Translations under genes and position numbers: made by a program | Shown here: positions 22,543 to 31,053 of the stretch, one piece after another | How positions within the stretch are numbered: position 1 is the first letter of the stretch | How the letters are laid out: every line of letters begins with the position of its first letter | Notes under the pieces: generated by a model | The model's input: only the letters and a program-made list of their open reading frames with translations | What the model was told of the DNA's origin: nothing | The model's database searches: none | NCBI GenBank assembly: GCA_964348525.1 | Contig: CAYGCY010000003.1 | Location: 1-64,000, forward strand | From: 12-FULL-44-12b sp964348525 | GTDB lineage: Bacteria; Patescibacteriota; Minisyncoccia; Phycocordibacterales; Zambryskibacteraceae | Reading direction: 5' to 3' | DNA: 64,000 nucleotides

Positions 22543-22577
22543 AAAAGCTTAAAGCCGTAAGCCCCAAGCTGCAAGCC
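22543..22577. repeat. AAGCTT-rich degenerate tandem repeat
   Basis: Units of the type AAGCTTAAAGCCGTAAGC between xth and the Xer gene; related tracts at 12885-12923 and 63154-63189. Confidence 0.45.
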
Positions 22578-22585
22578 TATAAAAA

Positions 22586-23515
22586 CTAATTGTTTTTTCT
22601 ACCGTGAAATTTTTTATGTATTTCTTTTAGATGGGTGTCCGTGACATGGGTATAAATTTGAGTGGTGGCAATGTTTGCATGACCAAGCAATACTTGGACA
22701 CTTCGAAGATCTGCGCCATTCGACAGAAGGTCAGTAGCAAACGAGTGGCGCACAACATGGGGAGTAACTTTTTTAGAGATACCTGCTTTTATGGCGTAGT
22801 GCTTCACAATGCGCTCTATTGAACGCCTCGCCAAGGGTTGTGGTTCTTTTTCTTTTATTTCTTTTCCTATGTGCACAAAAAGTGCGTCGTTCATATCTTT
22901 ACGGGCATTCAGATATTTCTTCACAGCGCTCCTTGCGGTGTCCGATATAAAAACCACCCTCACTTTTCCACCTTTCCCGCGTATAGAAAATTCACCTGCA
23001 TCAAAATCTATATCATTCGTAAGAGAGCACAATTCTGAAACACGCAAGCCTGTAGAAAAAAGAAGTTCGAGTATGGCTTTGTCTCGCAAACTTTTTAAAT
23101 CGTCTCCCTGTGGAGCTTCGAGAAATCTGGAAAGTTCTGTAGGAGTAATGAGGTCAAGTGTCCTTTCCGGAACTTTTGCTAATTCTATTTGTTCTGGTGC
23201 TAAAGATTTTATTCCATTTTTTGCTAAATATTTTAAAAAGGCACGGAGAGCAATCATGTAGTAGTTTTGAGTTTTCTTTGACAGTGTTTTCCCAGACTGT
23301 TTATTGTTGCCTGTCGATTGGCGATTGAGCCAAAGTCTGAATTCACGAATTTTTTCAGCAGAAATGTTTTCTGGTTTTGTTATTTTTGAATATTCTAAAA
23401 AACGAGAAAGGTAGTGATCATAATTTTCGACTGTTTTTAGGGCACGACCCTTTTCTATCTCTATATATTCAAGAAATTGACGCTTCAGTTTTTGTAATTC
23501 AGTAATAGAAGGCAT
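22586..23515 (-). CDS. xerC: Tyrosine recombinase XerC/XerD-like
   Basis: A 309-residue tyrosine recombinase. The N-terminal SAM-like core-binding domain is followed by the catalytic domain with Arg in STGLRVSEL, Lys in IRGKGGKVR, HVVRHSFATDLL, LLGHANIATTQIYTHV (second His and nucleophile Tyr). All catalytic residues are present. Likely resolves chromosome dimers at dif; a role in integration of the adjacent GC-rich operon is possible but not shown. XerC versus XerD cannot be separated here. Confidence 0.92.
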   Translation of the reverse strand: MPSITELQKLKRQFLEYIEIEKGRALKTVENYDHYLSRFLEYSKITKPENISAEKIREFRLWLNRQSTGNNKQSGKTLSKKTQNYYMIALRAFLKYLAKNGIKSLAPEQIELAKVPERTLDLITPTELSRFLEAPQGDDLKSLRDKAILELLFSTGLRVSELCSLTNDIDFDAGEFSIRGKGGKVRVVFISDTARSAVKKYLNARKDMNDALFVHIGKEIKEKEPQPLARRSIERIVKHYAIKAGISKKVTPHVVRHSFATDLLSNGADLRSVQVLLGHANIATTQIYTHVTDTHLKEIHKKFHGRKNN

Positions 23516-23586
23516 TTAGATGATGACGCACAATATTTTAACAAAAAGATTCAAATTATGTTTGTTTCTGTGCCCTTGAAAGGAAA

Positions 23587-23661
23587 TTGACACATTGCAT
23601 AAAAATGGTATTGTCCATGAAGATTTTGCCTATTTTGGGCTTCCGCCGTGGGATACCACGG
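23587..23661 (+). promoter_or_regulatory. Promoter and leader hairpin of the GHKL operon
   Basis: TTGACA (23587-23592), a 16-bp spacer and TATTGT (23609-23614). The ~90-base leader contains a CCGTGG/CCACGG hairpin with GATA loop (23646-23661) and ends in AGGGGAG before the first ATG. Confidence 0.65.
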
Positions 23662-23710
23662 AAATACGTTCTTTGAGAAATCAGGTATGGAGAAACAGGG
23701 GAGTACCAAT

Positions 23711-23941
23711 ATGAGAGCGGCAGTAGCCGGTGTATTTCTAGACAAGGGATATGCTGTGACATACCCAATCGAAGAAATGCCACCCGTTAACACGGGGACA
23801 CCGATTACTTTTTCACTCTCTGACTGGAAGGAAGATAACCCTCCCCAAAAAGGCCAGGTGGTCGTTTTGGAGAAGGTACAACTCTTTGTCCGTGGTTGGA
23901 GGGCCTCAAGGGCCTCTTCAGTCACGCCAACATCGACTTAA
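23711..23941 (+). CDS. Small protein, first gene of the GHKL operon
   Basis: A 76-residue protein. The start MRAAVAGVFLDKGYAV is chosen for the AGGGGAG site 7 bases upstream; an ATG at 23687 would add eight codons but lacks an SD. The sequence is beta-rich with a VVVLEKVQLFVRGWRASRA segment, which could form a small OB- or SH3-like fold; this is a guess. Family not recognised. The stop is 12 bases before the next gene. GC-rich like the rest of the operon. Confidence 0.65.
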   Translation: MRAAVAGVFLDKGYAVTYPIEEMPPVNTGTPITFSLSDWKEDNPPQKGQVVVLEKVQLFVRGWRASRASSVTPTST

Positions 23942-23953
23942 CAGGAGCAAGGA

Positions 23954-24772
23954 ATGAGAGACGAGAAGCGCGGAACAACACTAGATTGTTGGCGCCACTA
24001 CTCAGCCACACTACCCCAAGGAACCAGAAACTGTAACGACGCCCGCGAAGGGCTTCGAGAGTTTTTGGGGGTTAGCGTCGGCACAGTCAGGCGCTACATC
24101 ACGAAACCAGAAAGCTTGAAGGGACTGCCACTTGTCAAAATGCGGTATTTCCTTTCCGCAATGGGCTACGTTGTTGCTGAACTCGAGGCTATGCAAGATT
24201 ATGCTCGAGACCTAGCAGAAATGATTGCCCTTGATGTGATAGCCATTGATTTTGCCTACGAGGTCCTCGGATACAAAAACGTACACGGGGTTTTCAGGCT
24301 TATCCATGGCAAATCACTGGATATTGAACATGACCCAAATGGGAGAAAGCGCATTGAGCGCATTCGCGTGTTGTGTCAACAAAAGAAGGAAGAAGTAGCG
24401 CGATTGCGCCACCTGTGGAATGGGCGCTGGAATATTCCAGTAGCCGATACAAAAGTGCCTAATCAGGCAGTTGGACTAATCAACGATGGACCTTCTTTCG
24501 CACAAAAACGGTCCGCAAGGGAAGCGCGTGACAATGACATGGTGATTTTTGCCGGTCTAGTCAGGGCGCTACTTCCTATCGCAAACCGGCTCGCTTCAGA
24601 CGACTACTCTGCCGAAGACAGGAGAGAAGCCCGTGCTCAAGCCGGGCCAAACAATGTCTTCAGTCTTTCTAACGCTCTTAACCAACTGTGCAGTGAAACT
24701 GCACGGGAACAATTGAGCAAAGAAGGACAAACCCCCTCACCACATCAGCAACCAGCAAGGAGCAAGGAATGA
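23954..24772 (+). CDS. Predicted DNA-binding protein of the GHKL operon
   Basis: A 272-residue soluble protein. Residues ~33-52 (LREFLGVSVGTVRRYIT) look like a helix-turn-helix; a second similar segment may lie at ~93-115 (FAYEVLGYKNVHGVFRLIHG). The middle is helical and basic, the C-terminus polar and disordered (QTPSPHQQPARSKE). It may regulate the operon or guide the ATPase to DNA. The start has AGGAGCAAGG directly before ATG, repeated identically before the next gene. Its end overlaps that gene by 4 bases (ATGA), so translation is probably coupled. Family not recognised. Confidence 0.75.
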   Translation: MRDEKRGTTLDCWRHYSATLPQGTRNCNDAREGLREFLGVSVGTVRRYITKPESLKGLPLVKMRYFLSAMGYVVAELEAMQDYARDLAEMIALDVIAIDFAYEVLGYKNVHGVFRLIHGKSLDIEHDPNGRKRIERIRVLCQQKKEEVARLRHLWNGRWNIPVADTKVPNQAVGLINDGPSFAQKRSAREARDNDMVIFAGLVRALLPIANRLASDDYSAEDRREARAQAGPNNVFSLSNALNQLCSETAREQLSKEGQTPSPHQQPARSKE

Positions 24773-26478
24773 GTGTTGCAACAACCCCGCGGGCCAGCAA
24801 GCGCACGTCTGCTCTGGAATTTCACCAGGGAAGCATGCTTGCACGAGTGGCCTCCACTTACCCCAATCTTTTTGATGATGGGGTGGTGACAGAACTGGTA
24901 CAAAACGCCATCGACTCAGGTGCCAAGTGCATCTGGATCAATATCAACCTGCACAAGAGAAGCATCGTTGTTCAGGATGACGGCGACGGCGCGAGTGCTC
25001 TTAAGTTTGACCAAGCGCTCGGTCGTGTCGGCAAAACCATGAAGGATAGGGACAAGCTCGGCCGTTACGGCATTGGGCTTGTCACTCCGATTGGCAAGTG
25101 CGAACGCTTCATCTTCACCTCAACCACAAAGAATGACCCACATGGTTACAACCAGTGGACATTTGAGTGTGCTGAGATCGTGGAGAAGGAGTCTGACATC
25201 AAGATTCCGTGCGACCCTCGTCCAGACTTGGTATTCAGCCGAGTTGAGGGAAAGGGGACTCGGTGGCGCACCGAAATGCGTATCGAAAAGTTCAGGAAGG
25301 ATCTCCGCGTACAACGCTTCGATCGCGAGCGCTTGACCTCTGCAATTCAAGAGAGGTTCAGCATTGCAATGAAGAGGCGCGGAACGACGATTTTCGTCAA
25401 TCTGATTGATGAAGACGGGAAACACGGATCCTGGGACATTAAGCCCCGAGAGTTTCGTGGCACCCAGCTCAAAAAGGTTGAGGAATTTGGTAGGACAAGT
25501 GGTCTTACCACATTTGAACTTTTCCTTTCGCCAAGAGTTTCTAAGGCGCCGAAGGGGAAAGTTCTGGTTGGTGAAAGTGCAAACGATTTTAGGATCGATT
25601 TCCGCACTTTTATCAACTTCTCTGCCAGTGAGTTCCTGTCAGAGGACGCGGCACAGGCCCTGTCCTCTGGAATTTTCGAGGGGGTAATTTCTAACTCCAC
25701 GATCACGCTCAGGCCTGATCGGAAGAGTTTTGAGAAAAATACTGCCCTCGCGGAATTCTGCAAACAGATTGAGAAGTGGTTTCAAGAAGCCGGTGTGTTC
25801 TATATCGAAGAGGTCAGAACGGCCCAGCGAGAAGAGCGCTACCAAGCAATTGGGAACCGCTCGATGCGCGTGATTGAGGAGTTATGCCGGAAAAGTCCGG
25901 TCATGCTCGACCTCATCCAGACTTTTAAGGTGGGGACTCGTGGTACCGGACACGCCGACACTGATATTGATATCGTCGGCAAACAAGACAGACCGTCAAT
26001 CTCGACCCATTCGGCTGGTGTCCCAAGAGAAAAGTCTTCTGGGGACGAAGGCCATGGCGAAAGACAGGATCCGGAGAACGATCACAAGATGCACAAGCCG
26101 TTCAGCGTGATCGGGCCTCGTGGCAAGCGCAGGCTAACCGTTCGTAGCGATTCTCTCGGACTTCAGTTTGCCTACGAAGCGGTCATGTCGCCAAACCTGT
26201 GGAGTCTTGACGGGAAGAGTGGTGTCATTACTTTCAACACACGCCATGTGCGTTGGCAACAGGCGGAGGAAGGGGGAGACGTCTGTCTCATGAAACTTCA
26301 GGAGCTCGTCGCTGTCTTTGCACTACACATGGAGATGACTCCAGCCGTGTGGCAAAAGCAAGCGACCCAGTTCCTAGAAGATTCACTTGAGAGCGTTGTG
26401 TTCCTCATCCTAAACAGCGACAAGATTGCTGGACGAAAGACGATTGTTCACAACGAGCTCAGAAAAAAGACTGTTTAG
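24769..26478 (+). CDS. GHKL-type ATPase
   Basis: A 569-residue protein with a GHKL (Hsp90/MutL/gyrase/histidine-kinase) ATP-binding domain. The N box is ELVQNAIDSGA (Glu42, Asn46, Asp49), the G1 box DDGDG (70-74) and the G2 box GRYGIGL (98-104). A transducer-like region follows to ~330, then a helical segment, a charged flexible linker (~405-440) and a C-terminal domain (~445-569). No His-kinase phospho-acceptor, MutL endonuclease motif or Hsp90 C-terminus was found. Such ATPases dimerise on ATP binding and often act on DNA or in anti-phage defence; here that role is inference. GC-rich, translationally coupled to the gene before it. Confidence 0.82.
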   Translation: MSVATTPRASKRTSALEFHQGSMLARVASTYPNLFDDGVVTELVQNAIDSGAKCIWININLHKRSIVVQDDGDGASALKFDQALGRVGKTMKDRDKLGRYGIGLVTPIGKCERFIFTSTTKNDPHGYNQWTFECAEIVEKESDIKIPCDPRPDLVFSRVEGKGTRWRTEMRIEKFRKDLRVQRFDRERLTSAIQERFSIAMKRRGTTIFVNLIDEDGKHGSWDIKPREFRGTQLKKVEEFGRTSGLTTFELFLSPRVSKAPKGKVLVGESANDFRIDFRTFINFSASEFLSEDAAQALSSGIFEGVISNSTITLRPDRKSFEKNTALAEFCKQIEKWFQEAGVFYIEEVRTAQREERYQAIGNRSMRVIEELCRKSPVMLDLIQTFKVGTRGTGHADTDIDIVGKQDRPSISTHSAGVPREKSSGDEGHGERQDPENDHKMHKPFSVIGPRGKRRLTVRSDSLGLQFAYEAVMSPNLWSLDGKSGVITFNTRHVRWQQAEEGGDVCLMKLQELVAVFALHMEMTPAVWQKQATQFLEDSLESVVFLILNSDKIAGRKTIVHNELRKKTV

Positions 26479-26489
26479 AACCTGATTTC

Positions 26490-26524
26490 AGGGCGACACG
26501 GATTCCCGTGTCGCCCTTTGTTTT
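26490..26524 (+). terminator. Terminator of the GHKL operon
   Basis: A perfect 12-bp GC-rich stem (26490-26501 / 26506-26517), ATTC loop, then TTGTTTTT. It closes the three-gene unit 11 bases after its last stop. Confidence 0.85.
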
Positions 26525-26556
26525 TATGGGGTTTTTACAAGACCACATATGAGGAC

Positions 26557-26585
26557 TTGCGTAAAATTAAAGGGTGTGCTATTAT
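26557..26585 (+). promoter_or_regulatory. rpsO promoter for a leaderless transcript
   Basis: TTGCGT (26557-26562), a 17-bp spacer and TATTAT (26580-26585). The GTG start of rpsO is 6 bases beyond the -10, so the mRNA would begin at or next to the start codon. Confidence 0.6.
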
Positions 26586-26591
26586 TTGGAG

Positions 26592-26867
26592 GTGATTACA
26601 AAAACAAAAAAGCAGAAAATCATAGCCGAAGTGGCGTCTCATAAAACAGATACCGGTTCCGCGCAGGTTCAAATAGCAATCCTCACCAAAAAAATTGAGG
26701 AACTTGCTTCACATTTGAAAAAACACGCCCAGGACAATCACTCCCGCAGGGGACTTTTGAAGATGGTTTCGGAGCGACAAAAACACATGAAGTATTTGGA
26801 AAAGAGAAATCCCAAAGAATTCAACGCTCTTATGAAAAAGCTCGGCATGAAGAAAAAGACTGCCTAA
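26592..26867 (+). CDS. rpsO: 30S ribosomal protein S15
   Basis: A 91-residue S15 (uS15), which binds 16S rRNA early in 30S assembly. Family pattern: KKQKIIAEVASHKTDTGSAQVQIAILTKKIEELASHLKKHAQDNHSRRGLL and the C-terminal LIKKLG-like end. Alignment to other S15 proteins places the start at GTG 26592 (MITKTKKQK), not at the more upstream GTG or TTG; no ATG is available. The GGAGGTG at the start overlaps the codon and cannot act as an upstream SD. Confidence 0.94.
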   Translation: MITKTKKQKIIAEVASHKTDTGSAQVQIAILTKKIEELASHLKKHAQDNHSRRGLLKMVSERQKHMKYLEKRNPKEFNALMKKLGMKKKTA

Positions 26868-26935
26868 TTTTCTATACCTTCTATTTATTTTTGTAATCAG
26901 TTCGAAACTTATTTATAAACTTTTAATCAAAATTC

Positions 26936-27550
26936 ATGTCAATAATCAAACATAGTGAACAGCGCGTAGCTGTTCTTATAGATACCCAAAATCTTTATCA
27001 CAGTGCAAAAAACTTATACAACGCTAAAGTAAATTTTAAAAATGTTCTAGATGAAGCGGTGGCCGGAAGAATACTGGTTCGAGCCGCTGCTTATGTAATA
27101 ACCACAGAATCTGGAGAAGAAAAAGCCTTTTTTGAGGCCCTAGAAAAAGCGGGCATAGAAACCAAAACAAAAAATCTTCAAATCTTCTCCGGTGGAGCCA
27201 AAAAAGCTGACTGGGATGTCGGGCTTGCGATAGACGCAGTAAAAATTTCAGAAAAAGTAGACGCTATCGTTATTGTTTCTGGAGACGGCGACTTTATACC
27301 ACTAGTTGAATACTTAAAAGCGCACGGAGTGCAAACAGAGGCCGCAGCTTTTGGAAGATCTACTTCTTCAAAATTAATAGAATCAGCCGACGATTTCATA
27401 GATCTCGATGCCAATATAAAAAGATTTTTGATGAGAGCCCCGCAATTGAGACAAGCTAGGCCTCGCAGAAAATTCATTGCAGATGACCCTAGAAATTCTG
27501 CCGACACTCAAGAGACATCTACTGAGACAAGCACCGAGAAGTCTCTATAA
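26936..27550 (+). CDS. NYN domain (LabA/DUF88-type) ribonuclease-like protein
   Basis: A 204-residue protein of the NYN branch of PIN-like nucleases. Acidic active-site residues are in VLIDTQNLY (~15), KKADWDVGLAIDAV (~85) and IVSGDGDFIPLVEYL (~110), the full motif set. A basic C-terminal tail follows (RQARPRRKF). It probably cleaves or binds RNA; the target is unknown. It precedes a membrane-protein gene by 25 bases. Confidence 0.88.
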   Translation: MSIIKHSEQRVAVLIDTQNLYHSAKNLYNAKVNFKNVLDEAVAGRILVRAAAYVITTESGEEKAFFEALEKAGIETKTKNLQIFSGGAKKADWDVGLAIDAVKISEKVDAIVIVSGDGDFIPLVEYLKAHGVQTEAAAFGRSTSSKLIESADDFIDLDANIKRFLMRAPQLRQARPRRKFIADDPRNSADTQETSTETSTEKSL

Positions 27551-27575
27551 ACAGTGCGTGTTAGAATAATAATAA

Positions 27576-28907
27576 ATGGAACCGCAAAATAATCAGGACA
27601 AAAAACCTGGAATGGATTTTCAGGATGACACAGTCCAAACCCTTCTCGCAAAAGCAAGAAAAGAGGCAGAAGAAAGATCGCAGATGTATGCAAAGAGTGG
27701 GGGAGTTTTGCCTAGTGTACCACCAGGAGTAAAAAAGGAATTACTTCAGGGCACAACTTTTGAACCGGTAATTGAAAAAGCTGAAGGGCCAGCGGAAACT
27801 GAATCTGTAAAGTTTTCTTCCGTGCCAGTAGATAATAACCCGGCCACAGAAACAACCGAACCCACAACACAAGAACCTTCTTTGAAAAATTTGCGCACCT
27901 TTCAAGGCGATGTCGCAAATGCCTTAAAGGACCAAAACGCCTCTGTCATTTCAATTGCCATGGCTACTAGAAAAAGAAGGGCGGAACGTAAAGAGGTCGT
28001 CCAAACTCCTGCCGAAAAACATAAAGAAAGAAAAAATACCTGGCTAGCACTAGGCTCATCTGTACTACTTATAGTAGGGCTGTCTATATTAGGGGGCCTC
28101 TATTATGTGCATCTTCAGGAATTGCCTGTCCCTATTGCTGAAGCGCCAAAAACTGTAATAAGTTTTGACAAATCAACAGAGATTCTTTTTCAGGGGCTAA
28201 CAAAAGACAAATTCATGTCTCTCATCTACAGCGTAAAAGATAAGATCGGCACACAAATGGGAGAAATAAATTATTTAAACATAATAAAAAGAATGGGGAC
28301 TGCGCCTGAAAACACCGTAACCAAAACAATTACTGGTGCAGAATTTTTTGGATTAATAAAAACCAAAGCGCCCCTTACTGTAACAAAATCTTTTAGCGAC
28401 ACTTTTATGCTGGGACTTTATCAAGGTAAAAAATCTGGCGTCTTCATACTATTAGGAATAAATTCCTATGAAACTGTTTTTGACGGAATGTTTAAGTGGG
28501 AAAAAGAAATGTGGAACGATTTGGGAGCACTTCTGTCACCAAACCCTATACCAGTATTAATAACCCCTCCGACAATACAAAAATTTTCTTCTACTACATC
28601 CGCCACTTCTACAAACATTTCTACTACTACAAAAACACAAAGCGTTTCTGGCATCACTCCATTACCCTCAATAAATGTTGATACAAATAAAATAAGCTCA
28701 ACTACTGCTTTCATTCCTCCCACAAACATAACAGCGCCATTCATAGACAAAGTAGTGTCTAATAAAGACACTAGGGTTCTACAGAACCAATACGGGGAAA
28801 CAGTGGTGATTTACGGCTTTGTCACAAGAGACCTGCTTCTCATTGCGTCCAATGAAGAGACGTTTAAAGCAATACTTGATAAGGCTTTTACGGCCCAAGG
28901 GCAATAG
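27576..28907 (+). CDS. Single-pass membrane protein, hypothetical
   Basis: A 443-residue protein with a ~150-residue acidic, probably disordered cytoplasmic part (KARKEAEERSQMYAKSGG early on), one membrane helix (~153-172: LALGSSVLLIVGLSILGGLYYV) and an exported domain of ~270 residues with a Ser/Thr-rich insertion (~345-375). No catalytic motif. A TAGAAT -10-like box lies ~16 bases before the start. Family not recognised. Confidence 0.75.
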   Translation: MEPQNNQDKKPGMDFQDDTVQTLLAKARKEAEERSQMYAKSGGVLPSVPPGVKKELLQGTTFEPVIEKAEGPAETESVKFSSVPVDNNPATETTEPTTQEPSLKNLRTFQGDVANALKDQNASVISIAMATRKRRAERKEVVQTPAEKHKERKNTWLALGSSVLLIVGLSILGGLYYVHLQELPVPIAEAPKTVISFDKSTEILFQGLTKDKFMSLIYSVKDKIGTQMGEINYLNIIKRMGTAPENTVTKTITGAEFFGLIKTKAPLTVTKSFSDTFMLGLYQGKKSGVFILLGINSYETVFDGMFKWEKEMWNDLGALLSPNPIPVLITPPTIQKFSSTTSATSTNISTTTKTQSVSGITPLPSINVDTNKISSTTAFIPPTNITAPFIDKVVSNKDTRVLQNQYGETVVIYGFVTRDLLLIASNEETFKAILDKAFTAQGQ

Positions 28908-28948
28908 GGCTTGAAGACCAGATAAAGAACCTGTAAGCTTTCACTACT

Positions 28949-29302
28949 ATGATAGACATTAAAAAGTTTGAGGAAAAACTAAAGGGAGAAAAACAGCTTC
29001 TTGAAAACGAGTTATCTCAAGTGGCACAAAGAAATCCTTCCAATCCATCTGACTGGGTTCCCGCTGTTGGTGATACTGACCAATCAACAGCAGACGATAA
29101 TGTCACAGCAGACTCATTTGAGGCTTTGGAAAATAATATGGGAGTAACCACTCAGTTAGAAAACAGACTTAGCGACATTAATATGGCTTTGGAAAAAATA
29201 GGTAAGGGAACATTTGGGGTGTGCGAGGTTTGTGGCGAGCAAATAGAAGAGGAGAGACTAGAAGCAAATCCTGCTGCCAAAACCTGTAAGGTGCATATGT
29301 AA
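28949..29302 (+). CDS. DksA/TraR-type zinc-finger protein
   Basis: A 117-residue protein: helical coiled-coil N-terminal part (IDIKKFEEKLKGEKQLLENELSQVA), then a C-terminal zinc finger (FGVCEVCGEQIEEERLEANPAAKTCKVH), the TraR/DksA pattern. Such proteins bind RNA polymerase through the secondary channel or act as small regulators. The last ligand set reads CxxH rather than CxxC. Which genes it affects cannot be told. Confidence 0.88.
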   Translation: MIDIKKFEEKLKGEKQLLENELSQVAQRNPSNPSDWVPAVGDTDQSTADDNVTADSFEALENNMGVTTQLENRLSDINMALEKIGKGTFGVCEVCGEQIEEERLEANPAAKTCKVHM

Positions 29303-29326
29303 TTACGCCCACATATAATGGGGCAA

Positions 29327-30853
29327 ATGGCTTTTGCCAAAGTACATAGTGCCCAAACAAATATTCTTTCTGGACACATCATTGATGTTGAAGTGGATCT
29401 GTCGCGAGGTTTACATTCTTTTTCAATCGTAGGATTACCTGACAAGGCCACCGAAGAAGCAAAAGACAGAATATCTGCGGCAATAAAAAATTCTGGTTTC
29501 ACATCACCGAAACAGAGAAATCAAAAAGTGGTATTAGCTCTCGCCCCTGCAGAAATTAAAAAAGAGGGATCCATATTTGACGTAGCCATGGCGCTTGGAT
29601 ACATGCTAGCTACAGAAGACATTGCGGGAGACGTTTCACAAAAAGTTTTTATAGGGGAATTATCTTTAGATGGAAAAATTCGTAGAGTGAATGGCGTAAT
29701 CACACTCACTAAACTTGCTAAAGATTTTGGTTTTAAAGAAATAATAGTGCCATTTGAAAACAGGGAGGAGGCAGCACTAATATCTGGCATAGACGTAATA
29801 CCGACACACACACTTACTGATGTAATTAACCACATACAGGAAGAAAAAATACTTCCTCAGCCAAAAACAAAAATAAAATTTGATACAGGAGAAAGTGAAA
29901 TAACTTTTGATGACATTACTGGACAAGAAAGCGCAAAAAGAGCCCTCACAATAGCAGCTGCGGGAAAACACAATATCGGTCTTTTCGGACCGCCAGGCAC
30001 AGGAAAAACCATGCTCTCAAAAGCGTTTAGAGAAATACTTCCGCCATTAAGTGAAGAAGAGATTATAGAAATAACAGGAATACATTCTGTGGCAGGAACA
30101 TTAAAAAAATCATACATCACAAACGCGCCATGGAGATCTCCACACCACACCAGTTCTTACGTTGCACTTGTTGGTGGTGGTGCAAATCCGAAACCGGGAG
30201 AAATAACTCTAGCCCACAAAGGGGTTTTATTTTTAGATGAGTTCGCAGAATTTGAAACTAGAGTCTTGGAGGCCCTTAGAGAACCACTTGAAGAAAAGAA
30301 AGTTTCTGTGTCGCGTGCAAAAGGAACAGCGGTTTTTCCCGCTCATTTTATTTTGGTAGCGGCACTTAACCCATGCCCATGTGGCAATAGGGGATTTAAA
30401 GGCCCCGCGTGTGTTTGCTCACCGGTACAACTATTGAAATATGAAAGAAAAATATCGGGGCCCATATTAGACAGAATAGATATGTGGATTTCTGTACCAA
30501 GAATAGATCACGAACGATTATTGTCCGAAAAAAACACAAATGAAAACAATAAAATAAAAAAATCTGTTGCAACCGCTCGCAAAATTCAAAACAAAAGATA
30601 TTCCAAACTTTCAAAACAAAAAACTAATGGTGATCTGTCGGTACGAGAACTTTTACAATTTATTGAAGTGTCAGACGAAGTAAAACAAATTTTAGATGAC
30701 GCAGCCAAAACTTTAAATTTATCGCCTCGAGGTTATCATAAAGTTTTAAAGCTTGCTCGTACTATTGCGGATTTGGACGGCACAGAAGAGATAAAAAAAG
30801 AAAACATACTCGAAGCACTTTCATATCGTCCACCAAAAAGTACACTTTCATAA
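29327..30853 (+). CDS. comM: ComM/YifB-type Mg-chelatase-like AAA+ ATPase
   Basis: A 508-residue AAA+ protein. The N-terminal Lon-like domain (AFAKVHSAQTNILSGHIIDVEVDLSRG, IVGLPDKATEEAKDRI) precedes the ATPase with GPPGTGKT (Walker A, ~220), VLFLDEFAEF (Walker B) and a CPCGNRG...CxC zinc insert. ComM is a hexameric helicase promoting branch migration in natural transformation in other bacteria. TATAAT at 29314-29319 ends 7 bases before the chosen ATG 29327; the ATG at 29318 overlaps the -10, so a leaderless start at MAFAKVHS is preferred. Confidence 0.92.
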   Translation: MAFAKVHSAQTNILSGHIIDVEVDLSRGLHSFSIVGLPDKATEEAKDRISAAIKNSGFTSPKQRNQKVVLALAPAEIKKEGSIFDVAMALGYMLATEDIAGDVSQKVFIGELSLDGKIRRVNGVITLTKLAKDFGFKEIIVPFENREEAALISGIDVIPTHTLTDVINHIQEEKILPQPKTKIKFDTGESEITFDDITGQESAKRALTIAAAGKHNIGLFGPPGTGKTMLSKAFREILPPLSEEEIIEITGIHSVAGTLKKSYITNAPWRSPHHTSSYVALVGGGANPKPGEITLAHKGVLFLDEFAEFETRVLEALREPLEEKKVSVSRAKGTAVFPAHFILVAALNPCPCGNRGFKGPACVCSPVQLLKYERKISGPILDRIDMWISVPRIDHERLLSEKNTNENNKIKKSVATARKIQNKRYSKLSKQKTNGDLSVRELLQFIEVSDEVKQILDDAAKTLNLSPRGYHKVLKLARTIADLDGTEEIKKENILEALSYRPPKSTLS

Positions 30854-30863
30854 ACGGACGTTC

Positions 30864-31010
30864 GTTATATTCTTTGCTGGTCACGCATAGATTTTTCCAG
30901 CGAAAAATCTTGCTGTCTCTCAGTCGGTTTTTGTCAAGAGCCCTCGTTTCACTCGGGTCTATGACAAACCATGCAAACCGACTTCCGAGACGACCGACAA
31001 AGAATATAAC
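30864..31010. other. Long nested stem-loop region after comM
   Basis: Outer perfect 13-bp stem (30864-30876 / 30998-31010). Inside are a perfect 8-bp hairpin (30889-30896 / 30903-30910) and a bulged ~18-bp arm in which CAGTCGGTTTTTGTCA (from 30921) pairs with the complementary stretch ending near 30984. No ORF is supported in 30854-31053. Confidence 0.6.
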
Positions 31011-31053
31011 TCACTTGAAATCAAAACCGGTAGAAAAGCGAAGTGGGTATTTT

